This document shows, in pieces, positions 36,630-49,329 of a DNA stretch of 64,000 bases. The translations under genes and the position numbers were made by a program. A model generated the notes under the pieces. The model was not told where the DNA came from. It did no database searches and saw nothing but the letters and a program-made list of their open reading frames with translations. Numbering within the stretch: the stretch's first letter is position 1; the number at the start of each line of letters is the position of its first letter. This stretch comes from Planococcus citri. Its lineage: Eukaryota; Arthropoda; Insecta; Hemiptera; Pseudococcidae. The DNA lies in NCBI RefSeq assembly GCF_950023065.1, contig NC_088679.1, positions 23,932,001 through 23,996,000 of the forward strand, in the 5' to 3' direction.

Positions 36630-38700
36630 GAAACTACATATTCCAAAATGTGCCCAATTCGCATGAAATGACCTGTAGCTTTTTACCATGCTTCGCTATC
36701 ATTAATTCATCATTTTTACCTACTACAGGATGATGGAGGAGGACACAATGAATAAAAATAATTATACAAAAGAATTTCATTTTGTGAGCCCGTTATTAAA
36801 AACAGATACTTTTTATTATCTTTTGCTTTTTTAAAATTTATAAGACATTTTACATCAAATTAAAATCACATTATGAAATTAAACTTTTTTTTTTGCTACC
36901 GCATCCCATCCAGAATCGCGATAGAATTTTTTTTTCAGCGAAAAAAATCTTTATTTTTAGTTAATTTTTATCACTTGGCAACATTTTTTCCGCGTCGTTC
37001 TTCCATAAATAATTTAATTTACGAAACGAGAGAAATAAATCTGCGAAGAGATTTTTCATTTATAAAAATTAACTTTCGAATTAAAAAGACGAAAAAAATA
37101 TTTTAATTAAAACCTATCTCTGTGTAATATAGCAGAGAACCAGAAAAAGATAACAAGAAAGATGCTCTATACGAGTGGAATTTTCGCTCAGCTATGCTGG
37201 AAAAATTCAGTACACGACAGGACCGACTCGAGGTAGGGAAGGAGGGTACAGCAGCGTTAACGTATATAACGACGACGATTTCCACCATTTCGCGAAAACT
37301 ACACCATGTACTCGACTCTTGAAGAGAAGCTGAGATAAGCTGTTGCCAAATTCGAAATTCGTTCACATCTCTACTACCGCGTGCACTGTCGCACATTTTC
37401 ATAACACAAACAAAAACAACACAAAAACCCAGCACGGATGAATGCGTGAAAATATGAACTCGTTTCACGCACCGGTATAATCGTTCCTTCGCTGGTACCG
37501 TGTCTCGCCTTCACCTCTCTGTTCGTCTCAAACCCCAAAATTCGGTGCGCTTCACTTGCCTTACTTCTTGAGACTGCGAGCCTATAGAACAATTAATATG
37601 AAAAAGAAGGAAATTTTAAAACCAATTAAAACTGCGTATAGTTTCGCGTCGTCGCGTCGAACCGACTCGTTCAATTGTATTCACGCATGAACGCTTCTCA
37701 AACGAAAGTAAATTCTTCTTTCAAAAATTACGCTTTTTCTCCTTGTAAACCGATGTATTCCGTTTTGAATACCAACACCTTTGTCACCTCTTCCACTCCG
37801 TAGCGAAGTTTTTACCAATCGACAACGACGACGACGACGACGCTGCGAAAACCTACGATTCGGTTTATTTTTTTCCTCGTCGTGTTCTCTCTTCTTCGTC
37901 ACCTCATCGTCATCGTCCTACTTCGCGGTATTTTCTATCATCGTGGCTTAGTGGATTTTATTTCGAAATTATGCATCAACTGTTTTACAAACATCACTTG
38001 CGCCAGCCAAGTCGGTTTCATCGAATTTATAAATTGGTTTATTTTCACCGCAGCAATTCCTCGCACGCACCCTTCTACTCTCTCTCTAATACTGAAAATT
38101 ATCTACCAAAAAGGTAACGAGAATAATGTTATCTCGACGATACATTAATAGAGATGCAGGGAGTGGCAGCTTTACAACGATGGATTTTCAAAACGAGTTC
38201 GCCTTTTTTTTTCTTTTTTGCCTCCCTCGGAATCCCCTTCTTGGTCGATTCTTTTCATTACTTTTATATAGTAGTATAATTGCAACGAGAGAATTTTTTT
38301 CATCAACACACGATACGAGGTACTCGTCGGTTAATTCAAAACGTTCTATAGCGTCGCTTTATGGAAGTAAATTGCGCTTATGAAACTCGTTATTAGTAAT
38401 TTTTACTATAACTACTGCTAAATAGAGTATAAAAAGCTATACTGTACCTAAACGTCTCTATAAGGTTACTCACATTTCTTTATTTTCTTCCTATGCAGTT
38501 CTGCGCCAGGAGCCGTCGATGAAAACGTATACGTATCGTAGTTAACATTATTTTGCACTTCGAAAAGGTTTAGTATGTATTTCTTATGAAAAGTCTGGCC
38601 GAATAAGATAATTGTAATCGGCTCCCACTCTGATGTTCTTCCTAATGGCTCTTGATAATGTTCCCTGATGAGGAAAATTGATCTTAATTTGTCATATTAA
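36630..38700. other. Gene-free, largely non-repetitive stretch
   Basis: 37.1-38.4 kb contains CpG-containing, non-repetitive sequence with long but unrecognised open frames on both strands. One (37103-37468, -) has a hydrophobic start but no supporting motif. A GACGACGACGACGACG run lies at about 37825-37840. It could hold an untranslated exon or regulatory DNA; nothing is certain. Confidence 0.4.
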
Positions 38701-38729
38701 TGATTGAAACAGCAAAATACAACCGAGAT

Positions 38730-40450
38730 GATCATCGAAAAACACCGAATGACTTTAAGGAAGATGATATTCTAATTTTTGAACGTTTATGTGTGAAAAT
38801 TTGAATCCCCCTCCCCCCAGAAATTGGCCATTTTCAATTTCAGTTTGTATTATCTGTGAGCTGGGCTGAATTTTCAACCAGTTAATCAAATGTCGAGAAA
38901 TTTTTCTCTCGAGTATCTCTTTCTCTTATCGAAATTTAGAATGATTGGAATGAATGCCAGAAAAATGTATGGAAGTACACAAATGGCCCAATCTCAGTGT
39001 ATAAATTAATGACATCAGCTGGAATAATTTTGATCCTTCCGTTCAACAGTCGAAACAATTTCAAATATTTGACGAATTGAAAAAAACAATTGAGTGTTTT
39101 TTGCAATTGCTTGAGCATTTCTGAATTTTTTCTGAGATTTAGTTTGGCTCAATTTATTCGTTTTTTTTTTTTTTGGTTTTTTGTAACCTTTTTGTTTTGC
39201 CCCTTTTTTGTGAACGTGCTCCACTGCTCCAAATTATTCATATTTTATCCTACAAATTTCAAGAAATCTTATGATATTTCTGGGTTGGTTTCTTCGTTGC
39301 TGGTTTGAACATTGAGAAAACAAATAATCGTTGAGTGTCTTACGTGTCATGGATTAAGATTTGGGTGTTGAAAGCATGCGGTTTTTCTTTTCATTTGACA
39401 ATAAAATTTTTTGTCTTGTCACATTTTTTGATGAAACTTTCTTCATCGATTTCCGAATGCATACGAGCACAAAAACGCCTGCAACCTTTTTTGGAGCAAA
39501 TCCAGAAAATTTTTTACAATAGAAATTTGTCTAAAATTTTTTGGTCGTAAACAGCCCAAGAAAATATATTGAGCATTGAAAAAAAAAAAACAAAAAAAAA
39601 CAACTCCTCAACCTATTGGGCAAAAACATGCAATAGTGAGCTTCTTTTATCAGACAAATAGACATGCGAGTAATTTTTTTTCAATTTTGAAAATAGAAGT
39701 CAATTTTTTTGGAATGTGTTGTATTTTTTGATCTTTCTGACGTGTGTTCTTTTCTTTCCTCCTGTGTGGCGGGAATTTTTTTGACACCCTTGGATTTTTA
39801 TGGAAAAAAAAATGAGTAAAACATGAAAAATATATGAACATTTTTTTTTCAGTCTCTTGAAAAAGAAGTGATCGTCTTTTTGTATTTTTTCGATGACCTT
39901 TTCTAGTTCGAACCCTTTTACTATATGTTTGTGGTGTTTCTACCAGTGAGAGACTACGTTTATAGCAATTTTCTGTTCTAAAATACGACTTGATGTAGTC
40001 GTCAAGCATTTTTTTGTACTGTTTTCAAATTTACTTCCTAGGGTCCTGTTATTATTGCAGTGGTGGAGATGACGTTTCAATGAATCAACGATCAATCTTG
40101 AGTACTTGTATATGTGTCTTTGAATTTGGGCGATAGTGTTTCCTTGACACTATCATTAGTACCACCATCACGAACATAGTACCTATTATAATATTGTCTA
40201 ACAGATGCGTTGCATCTCTTTTTATTTTGCATTATTGCGAAATGAATGCGTGTCCGAGTGGCTGACAGTCAGATCCACGGTTTATTTGACCGCATTGGTT
40301 GGGCACACCTGTTATATGTCACATTACCATGTTTACATCTTCAAGTGACATCAAAGATACATAATAATGTACATTTTCTTCACTTGTGGTGCTCTGAGCG
40401 TTGATTATATCAAATTTTTCATACTTGATATTCTGAGAATGTCGATTTTC
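38730..40450. repeat. Interspersed repeat family A, copy 3
   Basis: 38730-39640 aligns with 41310-42260 (shared GATCCTTCCGTTCAACAGTC, GAGCATTTCTGAATTTTTTC, GAGTGTCTTACGTGTCATGG with small differences). 39655-40440 aligns instead with 16205-16680. This copy therefore joins two parts that occur separately elsewhere, which indicates a longer ancestral unit or a mosaic. Confidence 0.7.
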
Positions 40451-41300
40451 TCCATGAAAGTGCAATTAATAGCAGTAGACCGAATGGACGAGGAAGTCAG
40501 AAAGCTATTTTTCATTTTACAAGTATTTTTATGAAAAATAGACATAATTTTCTTTTTTGTTTAATTCATATGTATTTAACACCATGGTAAACGGGTTCGA
40601 GAACTAGACGTTGGCAAAACTTATCGTGCAATGTAAATTCTGATTGAAAAATGATTAAAAATGAAATTGGTGAATTGAAAATTAATAATGTTGATCTGGG
40701 GTTGAAAAAGTAAAGATGGCCAAAGCCACAAGCATCATTTTAGTTTGAATAGGTATTGTGAGATTTCTAAAAAAATATTTCTTCTTGGCAAGCGATGGTG
40801 AATTTTATAGAAGTGTTTATGCAGGAGGAAAAATTGTAACACACAGAAAAGTTTTTTTCTATGTCAGACTATGAATAAATACTAAAATGTAAAAAAAATC
40901 AAAAATGTGAAATATGAGTATACAAGAAATGTAAAAAGACAGCAAAACTCAATGTAAAAAAAAATTGAAAAATAGGTACAAACGATGTAAAAAGACAGAG
41001 AATGAAGATCGCTAAACTCACTGCCTACTCTTTGAATTTTACTCGTATGTCGTATTTCTAACGATATTAGAAAATTTCTCAATTTTGTGCACTTCTGAGA
41101 GGAGACTTCTCATTTCATTGCATAGTTTGAACCTACTTGGTTTGGGGGTTACAGTAGAGATTTCTTTATTTTGAGCCTCCATTTTTTTTCAACGTTGTTG
41201 AATATTCTTTCTGCATATAAATTGACCTTCATTTGTTCAATTTATTCGATTTTTTGGTTGCTTCATCTGGTAGGATACCTGTTTATCTCTACCTGTAGGT
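40450..41300. other. AT-rich spacer, nothing recognised
   Basis: This is low-complexity AT-rich DNA between two family A copies. No coding or structured element was seen. Confidence 0.4.
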
Positions 41301-41309
41301 TTTTGTCAT

Positions 41310-43530
41310 CGTCAAACACCGGATGACTCTTGGGAAGATATTCATTCTAATTGTTTGAAACGTTTGTGTGTGAAAAATTTGAAACTTTTCGCCCAAAAAC
41401 GTTACTTTTTGGCCATTTTTAATTTCGCTTTGTATCTGTGAGCTGCGCCGAATTTTCAACCGGTCAATCGATTGTCAAAAAAATTTCTTCTACCCCTTTG
41501 CTTATCGATTTGAAAATGAAAAATGAATAGAATGAACGCCGGAACATTGCATGAAAATACACGAATGGCCTAATCACGGTGTATCATACTGATCAGGTAC
41601 GGCATCAGTACCTGATCAGTATGATACACTTACAATTAGTTTTGATCCTTCCGTTCAACTGTCGAAACAATTTTATTTGGAAAATGGAAACAACATTCGA
41701 GTGTTTTTCGCACATTGCAAGAGCATTTCTGAATTTTTTCTGAGAAATTTATTATTTTGGTTCTATTTTCTATTAGTTTGATTTTTTGGGTGATTCTTTT
41801 GTAACTTGTGTATTTCGAACCCTTTTTAGTGAAATGTTCCAAGTATTTTTATTTTTTCCTGCATATTTCAAGACATTTCATGTTATCTCTGGGTTGATTT
41901 CTTCGCTGTTGGTTTGAACATTGAGAAAATAAATAATCGGCGAGTGTCTGACGTGTCATGGAATAAGATTTGGGTGTTGTAAGCAAAAGTCACTTTTTCG
42001 AGAAAAAAAGTGTTCAAATTCTTTTGACAGTAATTTTTTTTGTCTTCCATATTTTTTGATAAAAATTTCTTCACCGATTCCCGAATGTACGTATAAAAGC
42101 ACAAAAACAGCTTCAACATTTTTTTGGAGCAAGATTCAAGAGATTTTTCAACTTTGGGAATTTTTTGAACTGACAATTTGTCGAAAACAATTTCTTGTCA
42201 TAAACAGTTCAAGCAATATCAAGTATTGAAAAAAAAAAAACAAACAACTCCCCAACTTTATTCTATAACACAAAGTGCTGCCCCGGTAACGTCTTGTTAT
42301 AGACGGAGATATTTGCGATTTCACGTTCCCTGGGATTGCGGCTGCTCTTGCCTGAAAAGGGGATACTGTACAACATGATACTTATCAGCGCATTGATCAA
42401 TCAGAGGACCTACGGTTCATAACGCAAAAATTTATAATTCGATGGCCAAGAATGATTTTTTCTCTTTTTTGTTGGAAATACATTAGCGTAAGTATGCATT
42501 TTAGCGCCATAAACGCCGTCTATTACTCAAATTCGAATTACTTATAGTTGAAAATTTTAGTTGTGAAATATTCGCGTTTTCATCGTATCACCATATTGTA
42601 CAGTATCCCCTTTTCAAAATCCAAAAAATGTGAGAACACTTTGCGTGAATTAGTGAATATAGAGACGGTGCAATTTAGTTAGTCGGCTGAGCGAACCTGA
42701 TTCTGAGCCCTCATTGATTCCCTCCCGCTTACGAAGTTGCGCACGATCAGCCATCTAAATAAATTGAACGGACTATAGTTTAGAACAAGGTGTAGGCTGG
42801 ATTGTGGTCGATTTTTTTAAAAATTATTTTTTCTCTCTCGATCCCGGTACCGTCGGACTCTCGGAACTCGTCGAAGATTTGTGGCTTTTGATTTGTTCCT
42901 ATATAGCCAACATCGAAGAAGATGACTGCAGACAAATTGACCCGATTTATTTAGATGATCGGTACTACTCTCACTTAGGTGTGTGACTAGTTGATGTGAG
43001 TTTGGCGGAGCTGCATCACTGATGGGTGATCATAGCTAGGGTAGCCACACTATTTCTCCAGTTCTCCATTCGTGAAAGCTTTTAAAGTGTTTGGATGCTG
43101 GTGAAATGGTGTTGATTTTTTTCTCAATTAATCCTACTGTGCTACGTTCGTAGTTATGGGGGGAAATGATTGAAAGTACCACCTCTCGTCGTCATAGTAC
43201 ATCGTAATGTTGTTTGGAACAGGTTGTACAGAATGATATAATTTCGAAATGACAATGACGAAAAGTGATGTTACTCTACCAATTTCTTATTCATAATTTT
43301 TTTTCTTCTACAAATTGGACGCTGGAAGCCCTTCAAATGTACCCGTCTTGCGCCCGAGCACATCACTTTGGCTTTGGGCTGTATCCACAGTTTTACGATT
43401 TGAGAAGCATTATGCAAGATTCAAGCTCTGAGAAGTATCTATGAAGGTTCTGAATCTCATATTCGTCTCTCCTAACGTATTTGCTGCGTTTACTGACCTG
43501 CACCGAGAGTTCATAAATGAGATCAGTGCA
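41310..43530. repeat. Interspersed repeat family A, copy 4 (longest)
   Basis: The left half matches copy 3 and the right half (from about 41880) matches copy 2, so this copy links the two. It contains the inverted pair TGAAAAGGGGATACTGTA (42351-42368) and ACAGTATCCCCTTTTCA (about 42600-42616). A peptide-like stretch at 42263-42378 (YRRRY...VPWD...CLKRGYCT) also occurs in copy 2 at 28469-28575 with changes. Class unknown. Confidence 0.75.
41579..41629. repeat. Perfect 22-bp stem, 7-nt loop hairpin
   Basis: 41579-41600 and 41608-41629 are exact reverse complements (GTGTATCATACTGATCAGGT plus AC) around the loop GGCATCA. The homologous place in family A copy 3 (about 38995-39025) has the flanks but no such stem, so the palindrome arose in this copy. 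Confidence 0.9.
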
Positions 43531-43539
43531 AAATTTTAA

Positions 43540-45190
43540 ATGATTTTGGTTTATGTACATGTGTGTGATAAATTAACATAATTTCGGAAATACATAATTT
43601 TCTGTGTTGTAGGTATTCAAAAAGTAGCGGAATAGTTCAGCTATTGTTTCCTCGTGCTAGAAATATGATTGCATTTCAAAGCAGCTCACATGGTACTTTT
43701 TTTGGTTAATTTGGCATGCAGTTTGTTAAAATTCCCTATTATTTCTGTAATTTCTCGATTGCGGTAAAATTTTGCTCCAGATGTTTTATTTTGGGAAAAA
43801 AGTGAAAAATTGAAGGCTACGATTTGCAAAAAAATCTACTTATTCAATTCTAATTCAATTTCAAACCTAGGTACCTAATTTTTTTTCAACATTATTGAAC
43901 AAGCCTCATAAAAATCATTGAAAATTTGTTCAAAACACGTCCAATTTATAATTTAATTTTCTCTCTAGAAATTTAATTTCGTTTTGTTTTGAAAAAGTTT
44001 TTGGCAGCGGATCCAAATGTTTCTTTTTCTACTATTTCGAGCACTCGTATTTTTGTTTTCATAAAGCAATGGGATATGATACGAGACATTGCTCCAAATT
44101 TTCGTCAAATTTTAATGAATTTTCTTATCCAGAAACCCTCTTTCCCCGAAATTTTCGATTCTCAGTTCTGATTGAAATTGAGTTGATATGTACCAATTCA
44201 GCTTGGTGGTATCAGAGTCATTGAGCTCGCAGATTTTTAAACTCATTTTTGGATGTGAAATCTCCCTACTACACGTTCGGTGTTTTCGGTTTCATTGTTC
44301 TTTGGACCAAAAATTGCAGTTCGCAGAAAATCAGAATTTTCCCGAATTATTTATTGTCGACTACAGCGAATTAGAGTAGTTTTTTTTTGGTAGGTAGATC
44401 TGTTTCAAATTGAATATTTTATTTGTATCACATACTTGAAATGCAATCTCGCTGAAATCCTGCCGAAATGTTACTTTTCCAGGGTTCTTTTTATTGGGGT
44501 TTTCATGTTGCTGATAAGGTTTTAATTACATTTCAATCTCGTTGATATTTTTATTCTCATTTTACCGAAATCGATTAATTTACAAAAGCTTTTATACCAA
44601 TAAATTACAACGCCAAACTTTTCAACTTTTTCACCTACGTGACTTGACGGTGTTTTCATATTTTACGAGATTGAAAATGTTTACTTCTTGGATCACGAGT
44701 TAATGTGGGACGAGTGAGCTTGCGTAGGTACATTATTTCCAAATAGAATGTATGTGTTACGTGAATGATGATTCATTAATTGATAGTTGCCGATAGAGTT
44801 TCAGTTGAGAGGAATTTCCATCATTAGTTTGAGATAATCTCTCGAAGAGGTACAATTAATTTTGGCTGATGGAAAATAGGTGACGCGGAATTGATAATTT
44901 CGATTATGCAGCGTTTCTTTTTACAGCTAAAAAGTGACAAGTGTTATGAAATTGAATTTTTTTTGACCCATATTGTGTTTTTTTTTTGTGTAGCCTAATG
45001 TGGAAACTAGCTCGAAAATTGTCATTACGTTACTGTCTTGGAAGAGATGAGATTGAAACTCTACCTCTATTGTTTATCATTATGAGAAAAATGATCAAAT
45101 TTTCTTTGAGAACTGAACAGAGTTTTTCGATGGTTTACTCGATGGAATCACAAAGTTTTGCCAAGTTATAAAAAATCACCAGTCATCGAA
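43540..45190. other. Gene-free stretch, nothing recognised
   Basis: AT-rich DNA without recognisable domains, splice pairs or terminal repeats. The open frames near 44.0-44.4 and 45.0-45.2 kb have no supporting motif. Confidence 0.45.
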
Positions 45191-45191
45191 G

Positions 45192-45545
45192 AAAATTTTT
45201 CGAGCGTCTACAGGCACCGCTGAACTCAGGGTCCATAAAATACCCGGCTAGCGACGCCGTAGCTTGTGGATGACGCAGAACGCAAGGGAAAACTATCCCC
45301 TTGCAGAATAAGAATCACGAAAAAATTTTAATGTTGTTTTTTGAGCGTATATACCTAGGCACTGCTGAACTCAGGGTCCATAAAATACCCGGCTAGCGAC
45401 GCAGTGGCTTGTGAAGCAAGGGTAAACTACCACCTTGCGAAATGATCACGAAAAAATTGCTTCTTTACAACTTTGAGCCTCTATAGGCACCGATGAACAC
45501 TCAGGGTCCATAAAATACCCAGCTAGAAATGCGATTGTTGTGTAG
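45192..45545. repeat. Degenerate tandem repeat, three copies of 130-145 bp
   Basis: CAGGGTCCATAAAATACCC recurs at 45227, 45372 and 45502, each time preceded by a GAGC..CTATAGGCAC-type lead and followed by GGCTAG(C)GACGC and, in the first two units, a CTTGC plus ATCACGAAAAAATT tail. The third copy is the most diverged. No open frame runs through the array. Confidence 0.85.
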
Positions 45546-45549
45546 TTCA

Positions 45550-47915
45550 CGTAGAAATCAAAGAGTAACTATCACATAAATGCTCAAAAATATTCGTAAT
45601 GTTATTCGATGATCACAGGATGAAAAAATTTTGAAATAGGCTTGGTGGCTCCATCTTTAGCGGCCATATTTTCAAAAATTGATTGATAGCAAGAAAAAAA
45701 ATGTTGTAAAATAGCTTCTGAACGTGTCACTGAATCTTGCCGTTCTGCCTTTTCTTCCTATGTATTGTTTTTTGCTGTAAAAAGTTACAAGGCATTTTTC
45801 GAAAAAAAAAAAAATTGAAAAATTATTTTCCATTGATCTTTTAATTTTACCTGAACTTTTTCAACAGCCATTTCTTGTTCTAGTGAAGATTAGTAGAACC
45901 TGGATGAAATATTTGTGTCTTTTGAAAAAATTGTCTCTATGATTATTTACTTGTGATTGAAGTTATTAATTACAAGTTCTTTGTGTGGTATGGAGTGTTC
46001 AAAAAATCCAACTTGAGAACATCTAAGGAAAGAATAATGAAATCTAATCTTGTTTGTATAGATCAAATCCGATCAAAACTTCAGGTCTCATCTGGTGAGG
46101 CCAATCAGTTCTTCCTTACTGGGTTTAATCAGATCTGAACAAATCTAACTCAATCAAAACTTTGATCTATTGTATCCATAGAATGTGGGTTTATTAAATT
46201 TGTTTTATTTCTTCAAAACTTTGTGAAATAATTTACTACCCCTTTTTACCGTACAAGTTTGGCGTTTGTCCTATATTTATTGGTATCCGTTGGATAATTT
46301 TTTTCTTGTAAAATGAGAATCAAAAATATTGTCTAGAGATCTCAAACTATAATGTCTCAATTTGCAAAAGTTGAAAATATTAGCGATTTGAATAGATGAA
46401 TTTCAAGCAACCCAAAATTCGCTAATTAAGGACCTCGACTATGTCGTTTTGAAAAAAATATTAGCATTTCTTTGAAGGAAAGAGGTTTAATAATTCCGTG
46501 GGCTTATTTCGAAGAACAGAAGTGAATTAATATTCAACAACAAATTAGTTGAAAAAAGAACGCTATATTCGACAAAACCAAAAATCTATTCAAATACGTA
46601 ATTCATCAGTCGGTCGATTCGCCCAGAGAACGATTAAATTTCTAATTATTAAAATTACGGTTCACTTTTGAAAAGACTCCGGCCCTGGAGAAAGTTTCGA
46701 CGAAACAAGAGCGATCCCCCCCCCCCCACTTCGATACACACTACCCACGTGAAAAAAAGACAAGACGCGTCGCGAATTGGATTTGTAAAAATATTTCACT
46801 TTGAGAGTTGTTTATTATTATAAAATTCTCGAAATACTAAAGATTTAATACAATCTGCATACATTTACGTAAATTAAATGATACACGTTGTCAAACAGAT
46901 TAGCATAACGAATACAAGCAGAAAATTTTCGCGCGCTAAAAACTTGTCTGCTAATTTCGTACGACTACGAGCCTTTTATAATTATTCGTTTTGTAAGTTC
47001 ATTAAAAATCCACTACCGAGTAATAGAGTGACGTGGCGGGTTAAGTTGAAAAGATGGTCGAAAAGTCGAACGTTAAGTTGAAATCCCCAGACATGGTGAA
47101 TGACGAAAGTTAAAAAGGGATTTTACGAACGCGACATGGAAGTTTAATGAAATCACGTGATCATAAAAGAAGTCTACCTTGCTTTTTTTCCCAGGCAGGC
47201 AGGGTAAGCGACGCGTGTGTGTGTACGAAAGAGTTCCTGTTCGAAAAGCACAACTGTATATCGAAGAGGTTTCACATTTTGGTTGCGCCGCCAAAACCTT
47301 TTAAAAACGATAAAATCTAATTAAAATGTCCAGCTGCGGGAAAAATTCTCGCAAAAACTTTCGACTTGCGCAAAAACGTTTTGTTGGTCTTGGATAACGT
47401 GTGCGTACTTTCGATGGCTGCGGTGGCGGAGGCGACTGCGGCCTTACGTTACCAGTAAAATAAAATTATAAAAAGTTTTCATTCTTTATTAGTTTAAACG
47501 TTCTGTAAGATATTTTGGTAACTTTCGAGGCCCCGAACTGTTTTAAAACTTTTATACGTTTCATTGACAAGTTTATGAACTTTTAAAGTGTTTTCCAAAG
47601 TATACGTATGTGCAGCCAGCTATATATGGAAATTTTTCTGCCTCTGTACTGCGTGTGTTGTGGATGCTATGTATCCTACATGTTCTATAGGTAATATTAC
47701 GAGTTGTACGTCGTTGTTGATATTCGAAAATTATGCAAATTAAAATAGGTCATTTTTCCTTTTACTCTGTCTCTGTCTCTCTCTCTTTCTCTTTCACTAG
47801 GCATTGATGGTGAAAAATCGACGAAATTTTTATAACCCGGAAGTTTAAAAATTGCTCGGCAGAGTATGATCGATGACGAGGTGTCTTTCTTTCGAAATAA
47901 GGTGAAAATAAGACT
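45550..47915. other. Gene-free stretch, partly non-repetitive
   Basis: 45.6-46.6 kb is AT-rich. 46.6-47.6 kb is more CpG-rich, with a poly-C tract near 46717-46729 and non-repetitive texture. A CT-rich microsatellite lies near 47767-47799. No exon was recognised. Confidence 0.4.
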
Positions 47916-47924
47916 ACGACGACG

Positions 47925-47930
47925 TTTATT
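47925..47930 (-). terminator. AATAAA polyadenylation signal
   Basis: On the - strand AATAAA follows the stop codon of the terminal exon by only a few bases. It supports that exon being the last one of its gene, with a very short 3'UTR unless a later signal is used. Confidence 0.55.
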
Positions 47931-47936
47931 TATGAG

Positions 47937-48124
47937 TTACGACGAGTATTCCGGTATATTCCTAAGTTCACCTTGGCTTCGCGTTGCTCTCTGGTACATG
48001 CTGCCGTATTGCTGACAATTAACATTTTGCTGCAGTAAGAGACGACATACAGCACGAGCATACGAGGAAATAGCAACCATTATTGTGATATATGTTGCAA
48101 AAACACCGCAAAGCAGAGCTTCAC
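47937..48124 (-). CDS. Terminal exon: membrane segment and short tail
   Basis: On the - strand a strong acceptor (TTTCTTTTCTCACAG) opens a 188-bp frame that closes with TAA at 47937-47939, followed at once by AATAAA. The peptide starts EALLCGVFATYITIMVAISS, a hydrophobic segment long enough to span a membrane. It continues YARAVCRLLLQQ and ends in a hydrophilic tail with GSMYQRATRS and IPEYSS. The exon enters with two bases completing a split codon. I do not recognise the family from this tail. The phase matches the donor of the Beat-like exon at 62498, so it may be that gene's last exon, giving a membrane-anchored product; this is an inference. It could equally end another gene. Confidence 0.6.
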
Positions 48125-48509
48125 CTGTGAGAAAAGAAATTAGATATATTTTTTCCGTACGCTGAGAATCAACCGCACATGTCATCAGCACTCACGAGAC
48201 ATTCTATCGCTGTAAAAGGGTTAAGAAGAACGACTTTTTGTCATGTACATTATCTTCGTCTAGTCTGAATTATAAAATACTATTACATACATATGCCGTT
48301 GCCATTTTACAGTTACACTTTAACCTGTGTAATCCTCTAAATCTTATGACTGTCGACGCGAGTGCTCTAATACGCTATTTAGTATTTTCAAACACATTTG
48401 TCTCTAGAGTATTTAATGTAATTAATTAAGGGGAAAACCGAAAAACGCAGCCAAGTAAAACATCGTGCGATGTGTGTCTAACAGTTTTGCGTTTTTTTCA
48501 TTTATTTAT

Positions 48510-49210
48510 TTTTTGTTGTCAGAACTGTCAACAAAAAAGGTCTTGATTTTTTAAGAAAAAATGGCAAAAAATCTTGTCAGTTGTCAAAATTGTCAGAAAA
48601 TTTTATTTTGCCGAAGTTGTTGAAAAAAGTCATGTTTTTTTTCGAAATTATCAAGTCTTGTTTTACGTAAAGACTGAAGTACCTTGAAACGTCCTGTTTT
48701 CCTTCTATTCTTGCTAAATTTTGATTTTTTCCTTTTTTTTTTCGTTATTTTTTTTTTTTAATGGTAACATTTTTGACCTCAGAAAATGCTGGCCTGAATA
48801 AATATTAAACCTTTGTCTTTTTTTTGATCACAGTTGCCAACAAATAGTGTCTTGATTTTTTGGAAAAAATGCCAAGAAATCTTGTTTTCTGCTGAAATTT
48901 CTAGAAAGGCCTTTTTTTCGGCCAAAGTTGTTAAAAAGGTCCTGTTTTTTCAAAAATGTCAAAAAATCCTGTTTTATTTATTAAAAGACTACCGTGAAAA
49001 GTCCTGTCTATCTGCATCGGAAAATGTCCGTTTTTGCAAAAATCGCTAATAGCGCACGAGGTTCTGCTTTTTCATTTGTTCAAACAGACTTGGTGCATGA
49101 TTTTTATGTTTTTTTTTCCATTCTTGCTGAATTCTGATTTTCCCCCCTCATTTTTTCTGGTTTTTAAGAATAGTATCGTTTTCGACCTCAGAATGCCGGC
49201 TAGAGTGAAT
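48510..49210. repeat. Two diverged direct repeats of about 300-370 bp
   Basis: The blocks starting near 48520 and 48833 share the order TCTTGATTTTTT, AAAAAATG, AAATCTTGT, AAGTTGTT, CCTGTTTT and CCATTCTTGCTGAATT-like, and TTTGACCTCAGAA-like ends. Each is internally built from short GTCAAAAAATCCTG-like units. They are non-coding and strongly diverged. Confidence 0.55.
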
Positions 49211-49329
49211 AATAACCCTTCTCTCCCACTAATTGAAAGATTTGAAAATGTATCCTGTTGTGTAAGTCTTGATTTTGTCCTGTTTTAGCATGTTGTCGTG
49301 ACGTAACTATTTAATGTGATTTGATTGTG

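Noticed and set aside
37103..37592. 121-codon minus-strand frame with a hydrophobic start
   Set aside because: The hydrophobic stretch could be a signal peptide, but the remainder has no domain, and an overlapping frame on the same strand is equally open.
40246..40320. tRNA-like segment (TGTCCGAGTGGCTGACAG...)
   Set aside because: The start resembles a tRNA A box, but no B box (GGTTCGAATCC-type) or cloverleaf pairing follows.
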